A DNA stretch of 43,207 nt from Welwitschia mirabilis (lineage: Eukaryota > Gnetophyta > Gnetopsida > Welwitschiales). The notes beneath the pieces are model-generated. The model searched no databases. It was not told the DNA's origin and saw only the letters and a program-made list of their open reading frames with translations. The stretch spans positions 66,900,784 to 66,943,990 of the forward strand of contig JBOZIK010000001.1 of assembly GCA_051453625.1 (NCBI GenBank), written 5' to 3'. Below are positions 1 to 11,150 of this stretch, piece after piece. Both the position numbers and the translations under genes were made by a program. Each line of letters begins with the position of its first letter. Within the stretch, counting starts at the first letter, position 1.

Positions 1-490
1 TTTTATTCTAATTCTTCTACTTCTAATAAAAAGGGTAAAACTTTTATATATGATTCTTCTCCTATTACTATAGCAGCTAAGAAGAAGAAAACCTTTTGAA
101 CATAGCTGGATACTTTTCAATATAAAAAAAATTGACTTTTTGATTTACCTTAATGTATTTGAAGAAAATTGTTTGCTTTTTGTCAAGCCCCTTGGAATGG
201 TTTTGGTTGCTGAGGCTTAGGTAGACTTATCTGTTTCTACTAATAAGTCAAAAGAAGAATCCACGTGCATTTAATTGATTAATAATATTATCTAACTTCA
301 TAGTTAGAAGGTCCCTCCATAATAGAAAATAAGTCATACAAGTATTAATAAAACCATCTACAACATGGTGTGTGCATCTATTCTTACTATTATTCATGAA
401 TTAATTTTATATTTATATTTCTCTAATCGTATTTATAATGATAATAAATTTTTTAATTATTTATGAGTTGAAATATTTAGGATAAGTTAG
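1..490. other. Unclassified AT-rich sequence left of Element A
   Basis: Frame 1 on the plus strand stays open for 33 codons and ends in TGA at 100-102. The peptide is rich in Ser and Lys (for example AAKKKKTF at its end) and could be the tail of a coding relic that starts outside the window. I do not recognise it. The rest of the stretch shows nothing I can name. Confidence 0.3.
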
Positions 491-1809
491 TGATTAGTGT
501 AGTAAAATGAACTATATTTAAAGCTAAGTTACACTTAGCTATCATTAGTCCTTAAGATAACATGAATTTAGGTTTAGAATTATATAACTTATGCTTAATG
601 AAAGATACAATTTTAAGGAAAAAAAGAAAATAGAAAATTATGTTTAGAGTTTTAAGTTGAACTTTGTTTTGAGAAAGAAGGAAAGCAAACTAGCTCCAAG
701 GTATCACCAACTTACCTTTAAGCAATCCTTCACTTTAATGTGATCCAATCATCTTCTTACAAAATGCTTAAAACCATTAATTATCTTTGCTCCAAGTGAT
801 GAGGCATGATCTCATTCATCGTATGATAAAATAGTGAAACTAATTAATAGTTTAATCTTAAAATAACAATAAAAAGTAAGGACTTCTAAAGTACCTAAAA
901 TATATGAAATTAAAAAAATTAGATAAAGTGAGTAAAAGGAATTCACACAACTAAATTAAACTTAATGATTAAAGTAGTTACCTAAGCATTTAAACTAAAA
1001 TCAAAAGAAAATAACTTAATGTATTCAAAAATGAAAAACTTTATAGCAAAGGAAGAAAGAAGTAGGAAGGACTCCTTAACTATTCTCTAAGATTATTTCA
1101 CCTCCCTAAAGAGTCATTTGGAAATCCATCACAATTCGATGCTCTAAGGTTCTAGAATTCTCCAAGCCAAAGATGATATAATAAAGGATTTAAGACCTCT
1201 TTATAGTAATAGATGGGGGAAATTGGAGCTTTTGACTTATAGCATTAGGTGGATGGTTACATAATTACCTTAGGTAGGATGGTTTGCCTTCTTTTTCATT
1301 TAGTAAAGATGCTTATGACAATGCCAATACTTGGCTCTGGATAGCTATAATTACTGCTAACTATTGACGATATCATGTGTCTCCATCATCATCTGAATTA
1401 GCCCTACCAAATATCACTATGTGAATCCTTATCATCACTGCCATGTATCATCAATAATGTAATTGATTTATGATGTGGAATTAGATCAATTCCATTACTA
1501 CATTTTATTCAATTTTTTATGACAATCCAAAAATGTAGGTTTGAAGGCAATCTACACAAAAAGGGAAGCAATGCTAGTGGTCTTAAATGATGGCACTAGC
1601 ATCTTAGCTCTAATGATTATGAGATTAAGTGATGTCACTCAATTAAGCTTAATCAACCTAAAAATTTTATGAAAAATAACTAAGTCTATAATTAATATGA
1701 AAATCAATAGAATACATGTTTTTATGATAATATAGATGATATTAATGTCTTTTATTAAGATTAATTAATTATTTAATTTAATGATAATATCAATTTTTAC
1801 AAGTTAACA
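491..1809 (-). repeat. 3' LTR of Element A
   Basis: This stretch of about 1.3 kb aligns along its length with 6522-8635: for example the shared segments near 520-600 and 7040-7140, 1340-1500 and 7890-8060, and 1660-1800 and 8505-8630. It has no gaps, so it is the better copy for defining the LTR. The inner edge is placed after AACA at 1809. The bases that follow (TACCCTATAAC) read as a purine-rich AGGGTA block on the minus strand and may be the polypurine tract. Confidence 0.75.
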
Positions 1810-3229
1810 TACCCTATAACTAATTTTTTTGCTAGTGCCTTATTAAAAAGATGATAATGTAATAGTTAAATATGTAAAAATTATTGAAGTCAAATGCATG
1901 TTAAGTGTGAAAAAGATGTAACTTTGAAAAATTTTATGCCTAATTTTATGTGATTAAGTCATTAAAGTAAAAAATTTAATGAAAATAAAGATGTCATACC
2001 CTTAACCAAACTAAAATCTGTCCTCAAAGTTTATGATGAATAATATTTCTTTTAATAACATAAGCCTTAGAATGAATCATAAATAGTTTGTTTATTGAAA
2101 ATCATGCAATTAAGCTAAAAACTAACTATAGCAAATAGCATTAAATGAAAGATCGATTGGTAAAAATGGTTTATGCCTTAGAAATTATTTCTCATGAGAA
2201 TGGTGAAGAAGTGAAGTAAAATGAAATTGAGTGAAATGGAGATGATAAATACATCAAATGGACTTGAACCATAAACCAATGAATAAGTGAGTAAACTATC
2301 TTAAGCTATTAGTCATTTATTATATTTTTGTATTTTTAGTGGATTACAATATCAACCAAGTAAATTTTTAATTAACTAATTTATATTAATTTAAAAAATC
2401 AATGCAAATCCTAAGTTTGAAAGTTAAGAGACAAGGGTTTACATAAAGCCTTCGATTTTCATCTTTGTCATTCCTTTGTTTTTTGTTTCTACCTTTACAT
2501 GTATTCTTAGTATAACATCTTTCAATCACATTAAGCATCTAGTGTTATGACATTTTTTGTCAATAGAGTTCATGTTATTATTTATAGAAATCAATGCTAC
2601 ATTACAAATGAGCATTTATAACCCCGATGCAATTGAACATGTCACAATTAGATCATTAGAGTTGCATTATCAGTCAGTGTCCATAGCCTTAGTATAGATA
2701 ACTATACCCAAATAAGTGATTAATGTTATGTAATTTTAGAGAAGAGATATGTTGTTTTCTTTTCTTCATCAGTCATTAGCTCATTAGATCAGTTAAGATA
2801 AATCTTATCCCTGTTAAAGGCGTTTTACTTAAGGAATACATGCAAAGGTAAATCCTACCTTTTTAATGAATTTTTACCAAAACTAAAGACCCTAAGTAAA
2901 TGTGTTGTTAACTTACATACTCAAAATAAGCATACAATTCCTTTAAAAACCCCTAATTAAACTTGATCTTAACCATTACTCAGATGATAACATAATCACT
3001 TGTTAATGACTTTTGTTTAATGGCCTTTAACTTGGGTTAGTAATTCTCAAACATTCATGATTTGATGGCTTAGATGGATGACTTGTGAAATTAATGGAGT
3101 GATTTGAAAATGATTTAGATGAATGATAAGGTTCAAAAGTGTGGTGGAATAAGTGATAATCAAGTGGAAGATGCTTATGAGAAAATCATCCTTAGGCAAA
3201 CTTGGTTTTTATGATGACTTATTGCAAAA
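1810..3229 (-). other. Element A interior downstream of protease, no recognisable pol
   Basis: In a full gypsy element RT, RNase H and integrase would fill 3 kb or more here. All six frames are broken by frequent stops, and I see no FMDD or YVDD, no RNase H block and no integrase motif. The part nearest the protease (about 3000-3230) may be the acidic spacer that usually follows protease in this clade, but I cannot prove it. Confidence 0.4.
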
Positions 3230-4090
3230 TATCCAAAAGAATTCTAACTATCTAGTTTAAAGTCATAGAAGTAATAATCAAAATATAGTAAAGAATAGGA
3301 AATATCTGGCTTAAGAGAAAAATATTCAAATTTACATAGGATCATTAGATACTTTTATTATATCAAAAATATTTTTGGTCATGTTGTCAAATGATATTTT
3401 CATTTGACTGTTCTTGCAATTAATTAAGGTATTTAAAGTTGTAAGAAAGGATCTTCCTTAGATAATGGACATTTAATTGAATTTTGTCATATCCATCTCT
3501 AAAACTATGAAGTCAACTAGGAAATAGCAGTTATTACCTTCAACTATTACATCTTTAACTATTCCTAAGGATGAGTTTACAAATTGTCTATCAATTACAA
3601 TTGGATTTAGTGTGTTTAAGCTTATTTAGCTCAAGTACCTTATAAATATCATGGGGTAAAATATTAACATTTTCTCCAAATCTAATAAGGTTTGCTTAAT
3701 TTTTTTCTCTCCAAGCGTAATGCCTATCATGAGACAACCTAAATCTTTATACTTAGATGGAATTTTGTTTTCAATGATTGCACTTTTTATTAAACTAAAA
3801 AGACTTTGCTTTTAACATGCATGCATCTTTTTATGGTGCACATATCTTTAAGAAATTTTGTATAAGAAGTTACCTTCTTAATTGCTTCTAAGAGATACAT
3901 GTTTACTTTAATGTCTTAGATAATATCTAAGGCCTTAAGTTATTGCTTCTTAATGTTCTTCTTCCTAAGACACCAGGGAAAGGAAAAAGTCTCTTTGTAT
4001 GTAGCTAATAATTCTTTGAAGTCTATTATCTTTTTTTAATTAAAAACTTAAGGAAAAGATAAAGGTTCTTCATAAGGATTTTTATCTTTT
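3230..4090 (-). pseudogene. Gypsy gag-protease linker and retropepsin (Element A)
   Basis: Read on the minus strand this is the aspartic protease that cleaves a retrotransposon polyprotein, preceded by its conserved linker. At about 3630-3690 the translation shows LLDLGENVNILPHDIYKVL. This is the retropepsin active-site block in the D-L-G form typical of Athila/Tat elements, where the next residue is usually Ala. Downstream, about 3290-3490, a frame gives LVDFIVLEMD-like and RSFLTTLNTLINC peptides, matching the second half of the domain. Upstream, about 3800-3960, a frame reads LLEAIKKVTSYTKFLKDM, the usual linker motif before protease. Stops and frame changes occur throughout, so no intact protein is possible. 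This is recognition by eye; a profile search would settle the exact ends. Confidence 0.7.
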
Positions 4091-4599
4091 TCTTTTACTT
4101 TCCTCTCATCTTTAGATTTATTCTATGTTAATTTTTGGATAATATCTATGCCACTTTTAAGATTAATTACTTTGGCTTGTTCTAAGTTTCTTGATTCTTC
4201 TTTAACAAACCTAACTTTCTTTGGATTTAGTTGGGCACTTATGAAAAGTTTTTTTTGTTTTCCTTTGATTTATTGATGAAAGGATGTGGGTGGTAGTTAA
4301 ATGAAGTTGTTGTATGATCTATTCAAGTCTTTGGTTCATTTTTGTTTATGATTTTATGAACTCTTTAGAGGTTTACTCAAATGGATTAGATGAAGTTATT
4401 TAATATGTTAATGATGAAGGATAAGATTAAAAGATAAGGAAAAAGGGTTTTAGGCTGATAATTTTATTATGGGTTGTTATTCTACTATAAAGATAAATTA
4501 GGATGTTTTCACCACCCAAGATTGTAAGTGTTTGAGTATGGATTGTCTTTAGGATTTTACCATTAATACCCTACCATATTTATGTGCTTATTAACTATT

Positions 4600-5420
4600 T
4601 TTTAAAATAGGGTATTGGAGACATACTTAGCTATTTCATGAATATCAATATGGCAAATAAAATATTTTGGTTTAATAATGATGGACGAAGGTTCAAGTGA
4701 GACGGTTAAGGATTTTACTCTCCTTACTAATTCATCTATTTTATTATTTACCTTAAAATTTTTAAAGATCCTAAAAGTACTTGTCAAGCTAATTACGTAC
4801 TGTGATCTCGAGGGTTTAATAGATTTTTCCCAATTTTTTAAGCTTCTACTACACTTTATAAGTACTTCAAAACCTCATCTATGGGTATGCTTCATCATCT
4901 CAACTAATTGGTAGTTATTGGTAGACAACCCATTATAGAAGAAATTTATTTCCCTACCTAGATCAAAATCATGTTGTGAACATTTTAATAAAAGATCTCT
5001 AAATCATTCTAAGATCTAGGAAAATATTAATGATTATTCTATTGGAAATTCATAAATTCTTTATTTAGAGAATTTTTATTATGATTGAAAAAGAATTTGG
5101 AGATAAAGGATTTACTTAGATGTATTTAATTTGTAATGGAGAAGAGTTTTAGGATGTATAACCAAAATTTCAACTTTTCTTTCAAGGAAAAGGAAAATAG
5201 GATAATCCTAAGTGCATCATGAGTGTTAGGGTAGTAATAGACAATTGACAAGACAAATTCAAATTCTTTGAGATGGAGGTATGGATCTTTAGATTCTACT
5301 TCAAAGAAATTAATCAAGAGTTTGATAGTAAAAGTAATAAATTCTAGCCTCTGGTTAATGGTTCATGATACTATGTAAGAGGGTGTTTTTACACTTTGTG
5401 ATTAGAGGTGATCATGAAGG
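4600..5420 (-). pseudogene. Gypsy gag relic (Element A)
   Basis: On the minus strand 5126-5317 stays open for 63 codons and contains ESKDPYLHLKEFEFV and LFSFSLKEKLKFWL, the two best-conserved blocks of the Retrotrans_gag family that forms the virus-like particle in plant gypsy elements. Farther along (4602-4787) another open stretch has LVRRVKSLTVS followed by a Cys/His-containing segment (CHIDIHEIAKY) that looks like a decayed zinc knuckle. The region between is broken by stops. Gag lies upstream of protease, as expected. Open frames on the opposite strand (4678-4914) are shadows of this relic. Confidence 0.72.
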
Positions 5421-6521
5421 TTTTACCTATGTTAGTTATCATTAGTAGTGAGGGAAGCTTGTTGTTTAACCATCTTTTGGGTAAAATAGTAGGTTGTTAA
5501 TCTATTGAGCATATCCTAATTAGAAAAAGATCCATTAAAGGGATCTTGAAAATTGAGTGGGTCATTTGGGTTTTGTTGTGGTTATTTTAATGAGATAGTT
5601 TGTTTATTATTTTGGTTGTTTTAATTATTTTGAGAGGATGAGGTTTGGTCTCTCTAAGAATCATTACAAGCTTAGTTTCTAATTTCTTACATTATTTTGT
5701 AATCTATGTAAGGGTTCATGTTATTGTAAATTAGTCTTCTAGTTTTGTCATAGGTCTAAATCATACAAGAATAAGTTCAAAAGGTTGCAAGTAGGTTTGA
5801 AATAGTTTTCAAGTTAGATTCATAGGGCCTATAAGTCAATTTAATTTTAGAGATTACATAGACGGTTTTACTGAAAACTAAGAATGTTACACCAAAAGAA
5901 CAATAGCACTAGTAAGAAAAAGTGTGCCACAAGTAAGGGAAGGCAGTGGCACTAATCAAGTTTAGAATTTTAGTTTTAGGTTTTATAGTGAGGTTCATAG
6001 GATGCATGTATAATAGTTACAGTTGTAGGACTGAAATGAATTAATATGAATAAAATCAAGCCCAACTTCATTGAAATGGTAAAAAACTTTTAAATATTTT
6101 TAATGTTTTAGGTACATAATAAAAATTCAAAATAGAAACAAAAAAACATAGTAGAAAAATAAAATCATGCAATGCAATGTAAAGTTTAATTAAAAGTTTT
6201 TAAGGTTTTTAAGTTTTTAAACTCCAAAAGCAACCTATAAACAAATTTTAGACCTATGCAAAACAAGTTAGCATAAAACCAAAAGTAAACTTTAAAAGAG
6301 AATTAGTTTGGGTAACACTAAAAGGACTAATATCAACCACTAGAAAGAAAAGTAAATACACAAAACAAAAGAAAAATAACTAGTTTGGATATCACTAGAA
6401 AAAAAGAACCAGTACCTATTAGTGAAGAAATAAAAAGCTATGGATAAGAGTTGGAAAAAGAAAAACTATTACTCCTCTATGCTACTACCATACCATTCTC
6501 CACAGTAATGACATCAAAATC
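5421..6521 (-). other. Element A 5' untranslated region
   Basis: This lies between the 5' LTR and gag in element orientation. No coding frame is supported. Immediately inside the LTR (about 6480-6500) the minus strand reads TGGTATGGTAGTAGC. It begins like an initiator-Met tRNA primer binding site but lies about 25 bases from the apparent LTR edge and matches poorly afterwards, so I do not assign a primer binding site. Confidence 0.35.
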
Positions 6522-7053
6522 TGATTAGTATAGTATAATGAAATAGATNNNNNNNNNNNNNNNNNNNNNNNNNNNNNNNNNNNNNNNNNNNNNNNNNNNN
6601 NNNNNNNNNNNNNNNNNNNNNNNNNNNNNNNNNNNNNNNNNNNNNNNNNNNNNNNNNNNNNNNNNNNNNNNNNNNNNNNNNNNNNNNNNNNNNNNNNNNN
6701 NNNNNNNNNNNNNNNNNNNNNNNNNNNNNNNNNNNNNNNNNNNNNNNNNNNNNNNNNNNNNNNNNNNNNNNNNNNNNNNNNNNNNNNNNNNNNNNNNNNN
6801 NNNNNNNNNNNNNNNNNNNNNNNNNNNNNNNNNNNNNNNNNNNNNNNNNNNNNNNNNNNNNNNNNNNNNNNNNNNNNNNNNNNNNNNNNNNNNNNNNNNN
6901 NNNNNNNNNNNNNNNNNNNNNNNNNNNNNNNNNNNNNNNNNNNNNNNNNNNNNNNNNNNNNNNNNNNNNNNNNNTACTCCTCTATGCTACTACCATATCA
7001 TTCTCCATAGTAATGACATCAAAATATAATTAGTATAGTATAATGAACTAGAT
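6470..7053. repeat. 79-bp direct repeat flanking an N gap
   Basis: Bases 6470-6548 end at the N gap 6549-6974, and the next contig begins at 6975 with the same 79 bases at a handful of mismatches, mostly C/T. The geometry (end of one contig equals start of the next) suggests two haplotypes or repeat copies that the assembler failed to merge. Confidence 0.7.
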
Positions 7054-7642
7054 TTAAAGTTAAGTTTACGCTTAGCTATCATTCTTCCTCAGGGGTAACA
7101 TGGGTTTAGCTTAAAAATTACACTAACTTATGCTTAATGTAAGTTACAATTTTAAGAAGAGAAAGAAAATAAAATATGATGTCTAAAGTTTTAAGTTAAA
7201 CTTCATCTTGAGAAAGGAAGGAAGCAAACTAGCAGCAAGATATTACTGATTCATCCTTAAGCACTCCTTTATTTTAATGTTATCCAATCATCTTCTTGCA
7301 AAACACTTAAAACCATTAAGTTCTTTCTCATTCACCATATGATAAATGATGAATTTAATTAATCCTTTCATCTTAAAATAACAATACAAAGTAATATCTC
7401 TTAAAGTACTTAAGATTTATGAAATTAAAATACTTAGATTAAGTGAGTAAAAGGAAATCATATGACTAAAATAAACTTGATGATTAAAGTAGTTACCTAA
7501 GTACTCTAATTATAATTTTACTTATGAATTGAAATCAAATGAAAATAACTTAATTTATTATAAAAATGAATAACTTTATACCAAAGAAATAAAGAAGCAG
7601 GAAGAACTCCTCTACAATTCTCAGAGACTAATTCACTCCCCT

Positions 7643-7850
7643 NNNNNNNNNNNNNNNNNNNNNNNNNNNNNNNNNNNNNNNNNNNNNNNNNNNNNNNNNN
7701 NNNNNNNNNNNNNNNNNNNNNNNNNNNNNNNNNNNNNNNNNNNNNNNNNNNNNNNNNNNNNNNNNNNNNNNNNNNNNNNNNNNNNNNNNNNNNNNNNNNN
7801 NNNNNNNNNNNNNNNNNNNNNNNNNNNNNNNNNNNNNNNNNNNNNNNNNN
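7643..7850. other. Assembly gap (208 N) in Element A LTR
   Basis: Unknown bases. Comparison with the other LTR predicts about 201 bases of ordinary LTR sequence here. Confidence 0.9.
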
Positions 7851-7901
7851 ATTCTTATGACAATGTTAACACTTAGCTCTAAATTGCTATAGCTGCTGTC
7901 A

Positions 7902-8387
7902 ACTACTAACTATATCATGTGTCTTCATCATCATCCTAATTAATCCTACCAAGTATCACTTTACAAATCCTTATCATCACCACCATGTGTTGTCAAGAAT
8001 GCAATTGATTTATGATGTGGAATTAGATTAAGCCAATAATTGCATTTTATCTAATTTTCAATGACAATCTAAGAACATGATTTTAAAAGAAATCTACATN
8101 NNNNNNNNNNNNNNNNNNNNNNNNNNNNNNNNNNNNNNNNNNNNNNNNNNNNNNNNNNNNNNNNNNNNNNNNNNNNNNNNNNNNNNNNNNNNNNNNNNNA
8201 CTACTAACTATATCATGTGTCTTCACCATCATCCTAATTAACCCTACCAAGTGTCACTTTACAAATCCTTATCATCACCACCATGTGTCGTCAAGAATGC
8301 AATTAATTTATGATGTGGAATTAGATCAAGCCAATAACTGCATTTTATCTAATTTTCAATGAACATGATTTTAAAAGAAATATACAT
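7902..8387. repeat. About 190-bp direct repeat flanking a 100-N gap
   Basis: Bases 7902-8099 and 8200-8387 are near copies, with a roughly 10-base deletion near 8360 and scattered C/T changes. They sit on either side of a gap of exactly 100 N (8100-8199), a conventional placeholder length. An unmerged contig overlap is more likely than a genuine tandem duplication. Confidence 0.75.
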
Positions 8388-8635
8388 AGAAAGGATAGTG
8401 GTGTTGATGATCCTAGAGGGTGGTGCTAGCATCTTAGCTCTAATGATCATGAGATTAAGTAATGTTCTTTAATTAATCTTAATCAACTTGAAAATGTCAT
8501 GGAACCTAGTGAAGTTCATAATTAATACGAAAATCAATAAAAGATATGTTTTTATGATGAAATCAATGATATTAATATTTTTATTAAGATAAACTGATGA
8601 CTTTACTTAATTATAATATCAATTAGAACATGTCA

Positions 8636-8960
8636 CTAGTTAGTAAGACATATGAAAAAATATCATGCTTAAAGGCATTTTCACTATTTTAATTTCTTTA
8701 AGTAATAACAAATGTGTAGATATTAGAGATATCATTCAATCTTCTATTTTGGAATGTAATTTCATTTATAGCTTATCAAAAACTCTTTTGACCTTGAATT
8801 TGATGGTGATATATGACACAAAAGGAAATAAGATTAAACACTATTTTGTATACTAAAAGAAAAAACTAACATCTACTTCTATTAGTCATTAATGAAGAAT
8901 TTTATAGAATTTGTAAGAGAAACAATAAAATATTACTCATGACATGCTACATTGAGCATG
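8636..8960. other. Spacer between Elements A and B
   Basis: A 63-codon open frame on the plus strand (8665-8856) starts MLKGIFTILISLS. It has no family resemblance that I recognise and no supporting context, so I do not call it a gene. The rest is AT-rich without identifiable structure. Confidence 0.35.
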
Positions 8961-8965
8961 TTTAT
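8961..8965. repeat. Target site duplication, left copy (TTTAT)
   Basis: TTTAT lies directly before the left LTR of Element B and is repeated at 19503-19507 directly after the right LTR. Five bases is the usual duplication length for LTR retrotransposons. The motif is AT-rich, so chance is possible, but both copies fall exactly at the independently inferred LTR edges. Confidence 0.7.
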
Positions 8966-9674
8966 TATAACATTTTAAAAATCCATAATAGATAACTTCA
9001 AGCTTACATAGATACCCAAATGAAATTTCCTCAATATTTCCGAAAAAAAATACATTAATTAAAAACTTATCAAGTTTTAAATCACTTTAAGAATATAAAC
9101 TTATAATATCAACTGCATATTGTTTGAGAATACACCATATAAAACTTATATTATGGATCATAATGATAAATATATAAAATACACATAGGCATATAACTTT
9201 GCATTAAACACTTGTAATCCTTCTAATGAAAGGAAGATAAATGTATTGCAAAATACCCATATCACTTCTTCAAATAAATCTAAATACAATATTCATGTTT
9301 ACATAAGTAATAAAATTAATTTAGGACATCCAAGGTTCTTCAACTACATGCATCTAAACAAGAAGCAAGAAAATAGTTCTCAATCCAAATTACATTAGTT
9401 AGCTCATTTCAAGGCCTTCTTCATACTAGGTCTTGCACTTACAAGCATGGTATGAGAACTATAACCTTCATAGTTTCTAGTATGATTTATGGTAATGTTT
9501 AAATAAGGGGAATGTTAAGCATGAGATATAATTCTTAAGAAAAATCAAAATGTGATCAATACAATCCAAGAATGTAAGGTCAAATAATCCGAGATGTACT
9601 ATCAACAATTTAATATACATTATAAGATATGACTAAAACAACATTTTTAATTTATCTGGTTTACTCATCCATAA

Positions 9675-9848
9675 GGGACCATTTGCTTCCTTTACTCTCT
9701 AGAGCTAAGTTATAATAATTTGAATGTACATATCTAGAAAAGGTCCATCACTTCCTTTACTCTCTAGAGGTAATTTATTGTAATCCAATCCAACATATCT
9801 ACAGGGGGCTATTCTGCTTCCTTTGCTTTCTAGAGGAAGTTCTCATCG
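9675..9848. repeat. Three-unit tandem repeat (65-66 bp) in the Element B 3' LTR
   Basis: The core CTTCCTTTRCTYTCTAGAGG recurs with starts near 9685, 9750 and 9816, spacings of 65 and 66 bases. Each unit also contains a TATCTA/ATCTAGA segment before the core. The third unit is cut short. The same array lies at the homologous place in the other LTR, so it was part of the LTR before this element inserted. Confidence 0.8.
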
Positions 9849-10095
9849 ATCTCAAAGATATCAATATAGATCACAAAAAGGTCATGATCTTAAATCAATA
9901 TAGGTAATGAAATAATCCTAAACATGTATGATTATGGACAAGACTTACAAGCTTTAACAATATGCGAGATATCAAATAAAGATTTTAAGAATGTAAGAAT
10001 TATGAAATGAAAAGAAAATTTAAGAAATAATCCAAGCCAAAAACCATACAAGAAAAAAAATGAAGACCATAAATCATACTAAAATTAAGATGAAT

Positions 10096-10538
10096 NNNNN
10101 NNNNNNNNNNNNNNNNNNNNNNNNNNNNNNNNNNNNNNNNNNNNNNNNNNNNNNNNNNNNNNNNNNNNNNNNNNNNNNNNNNNNNNNNNNNNNNNNNNNN
10201 NNNNNNNNNNNNNNNNNNNNNNNNNNNNNNNNNNNNNNNNNNNNNNNNNNNNNNNNNNNNNNNNNNNNNNNNNNNNNNNNNNNNNNNNNNNNNNNNNNNN
10301 NNNNNNNNNNNNNNNNNNNNNNNNNNNNNNNNNNNNNNNNNNNNNNNNNNNNNNNNNNNNNNNNNNNNNNNNNNNNNNNNNNNNNNNNNNNNNNNNNNNN
10401 NNNNNNNNNNNNNNNNNNNNNNNNNNNNNNNNNNNNNNNNNNNNNNNNNNNNNNNNNNNNNNNNNNNNNNNNNNNNNNNNNNNNNNNNNNNNNNNNNNNN
10501 NNNNNNNNNNNNNNNNNNNNNNNNNNNNNNNNNNNNNN
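10096..10538. other. Assembly gap (443 N) in Element B 3' LTR
   Basis: Unknown bases. The homologous stretch of the other LTR (about 18370-18415) is only about 44 bases long. Open frames reported across this gap would be made of N. Confidence 0.9.
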
Positions 10539-11131
10539 CTCCAAGATGAAGTCACCAAGATTCAATAGTAAAGGATTTTTCAAAATATGAGACAAGAGGA
10601 GAAGAAGGTCCTCTTTCTAGCAGAGGATGAAAGACATGAAAATACATGAGAACATAAAGAAACATAAACATAAAAGAGGGTGGTAAAGGTGGTGGAAGTA
10701 GTGGTGATTCTATTAACTTGCTAGGCCACTGGGTACATAATATTTTATCATAATAAATAATAATGCATTTATTAAAATAAGAAATAAAATGAGCCACAAC
10801 AATAATATAATTTCCATGTTTAAATAAAGGAAAAGTAAAAGTTATTAAATAAGGAAAATAATGCAACCACTAACATGACCACTACTTTAACCACTACCTT
10901 AGCCATAAAGATCATGATTAATTACCAAGAATTTATAAAAAATAATAATAATATGGCTATTACAAGTAAAAGAACTTAAATTTAAAAGTTATGGCATAAA
11001 TTTTTTATAATATAATAATATCTCAAAATAATTACAATAACTGATTTAGCTTATGGACCCTATAATAGTAAAATTTATTTTCATTAAATGTTTAGGCTAG
11101 GTCTTTGGACCTTGAAATTCTAGACATGATA

Positions 11132-11150
11132 TTTCTACACCCCTTAAAAG
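11132..11150 (-). promoter_or_regulatory. Polypurine tract of Element B
   Basis: The minus strand reads CTTTTAAGGGGTGTAGAAA directly before the LTR start. In related plant gypsy elements the polyprotein ends just upstream of such a tract, which primes second-strand DNA synthesis. The bases just upstream (minus-strand GGATGAAAT) resemble the usual end of the chromovirus polyprotein, but no coding frame leads into them. Confidence 0.65.

Larger units (their letters stand above)
491..8635 (-). mobile_element. Element A: decayed Ty3/gypsy LTR retrotransposon lacking RT and integrase
   Basis: Two long direct repeats (491-1809 and 6522-8635) frame a 4.7-kb interior that carries, on the minus strand, gag, a gag-protease linker and a retropepsin in normal gypsy order. 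Both repeats start with TGATTAG and end near AACA, which fits TG...CA LTRs read on the minus strand. Left of the protease, where RT, RNase H and integrase should follow, only about 1.2-1.4 kb remains before the 3' LTR, and I recognise no pol domain there. The element is therefore either internally deleted or a non-autonomous gag-protease form. A target duplication is not secure: GTTAG occurs at 486-490 and again at 8639-8643, but the inner LTR edge is ambiguous by several bases. Three N gaps lie in the right LTR. Confidence 0.75.
6522..8635 (-). repeat. 5' LTR of Element A (gapped, with unmerged overlaps)
   Basis: This is the partner of 491-1809. It is inflated by three N gaps (6549-6974, 7643-7850, 8100-8199) and by sequence present twice on either side of two of them. 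The 208-N gap at 7643-7850 corresponds to about 201 bases of the left LTR (1108-1308), so that gap is probably sized correctly; the other two are not. Removing the duplicated parts brings the length close to that of the left LTR. Confidence 0.7.
8966..11131 (-). repeat. 3' LTR of Element B
   Basis: This aligns with 17175-19502 across its length, for example 8980-9300 with 17190-17510, 9660-9850 with 17870-18060, and 10539-10900 with 18416-18680 and 19160-19280. Its terminal bases have drifted: TATAAC against TGTAAT at the left edge, and TATCATG against TGTCACA (minus strand) at the right edge, both explained by G/A or C/T change. An N gap at 10096-10538 (443 N) corresponds to only about 44 bases in the other LTR, so the gap is oversized or hides an insertion. 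Confidence 0.78.

Noticed and set aside
4678-4914. 78-codon plus-strand open frame
   Set aside because: Antisense of the Element A gag relic; no family resemblance.
8665-8856. 63-codon frame between Elements A and B as a small gene
   Set aside because: No recognisable family, no promoter or conservation evidence, and such frames are expected by chance over 43 kb.
9675-9848. CRISPR-like array
   Set aside because: Units are contiguous without unique spacers and the context is a plant LTR; it is a tandem repeat.
10060-10595. Long open frames on both strands
   Set aside because: They are made almost wholly of the N gap 10096-10538. The same holds for frames across 16002-16583, 16825-17204, 18685-18888 and 40781-41485.
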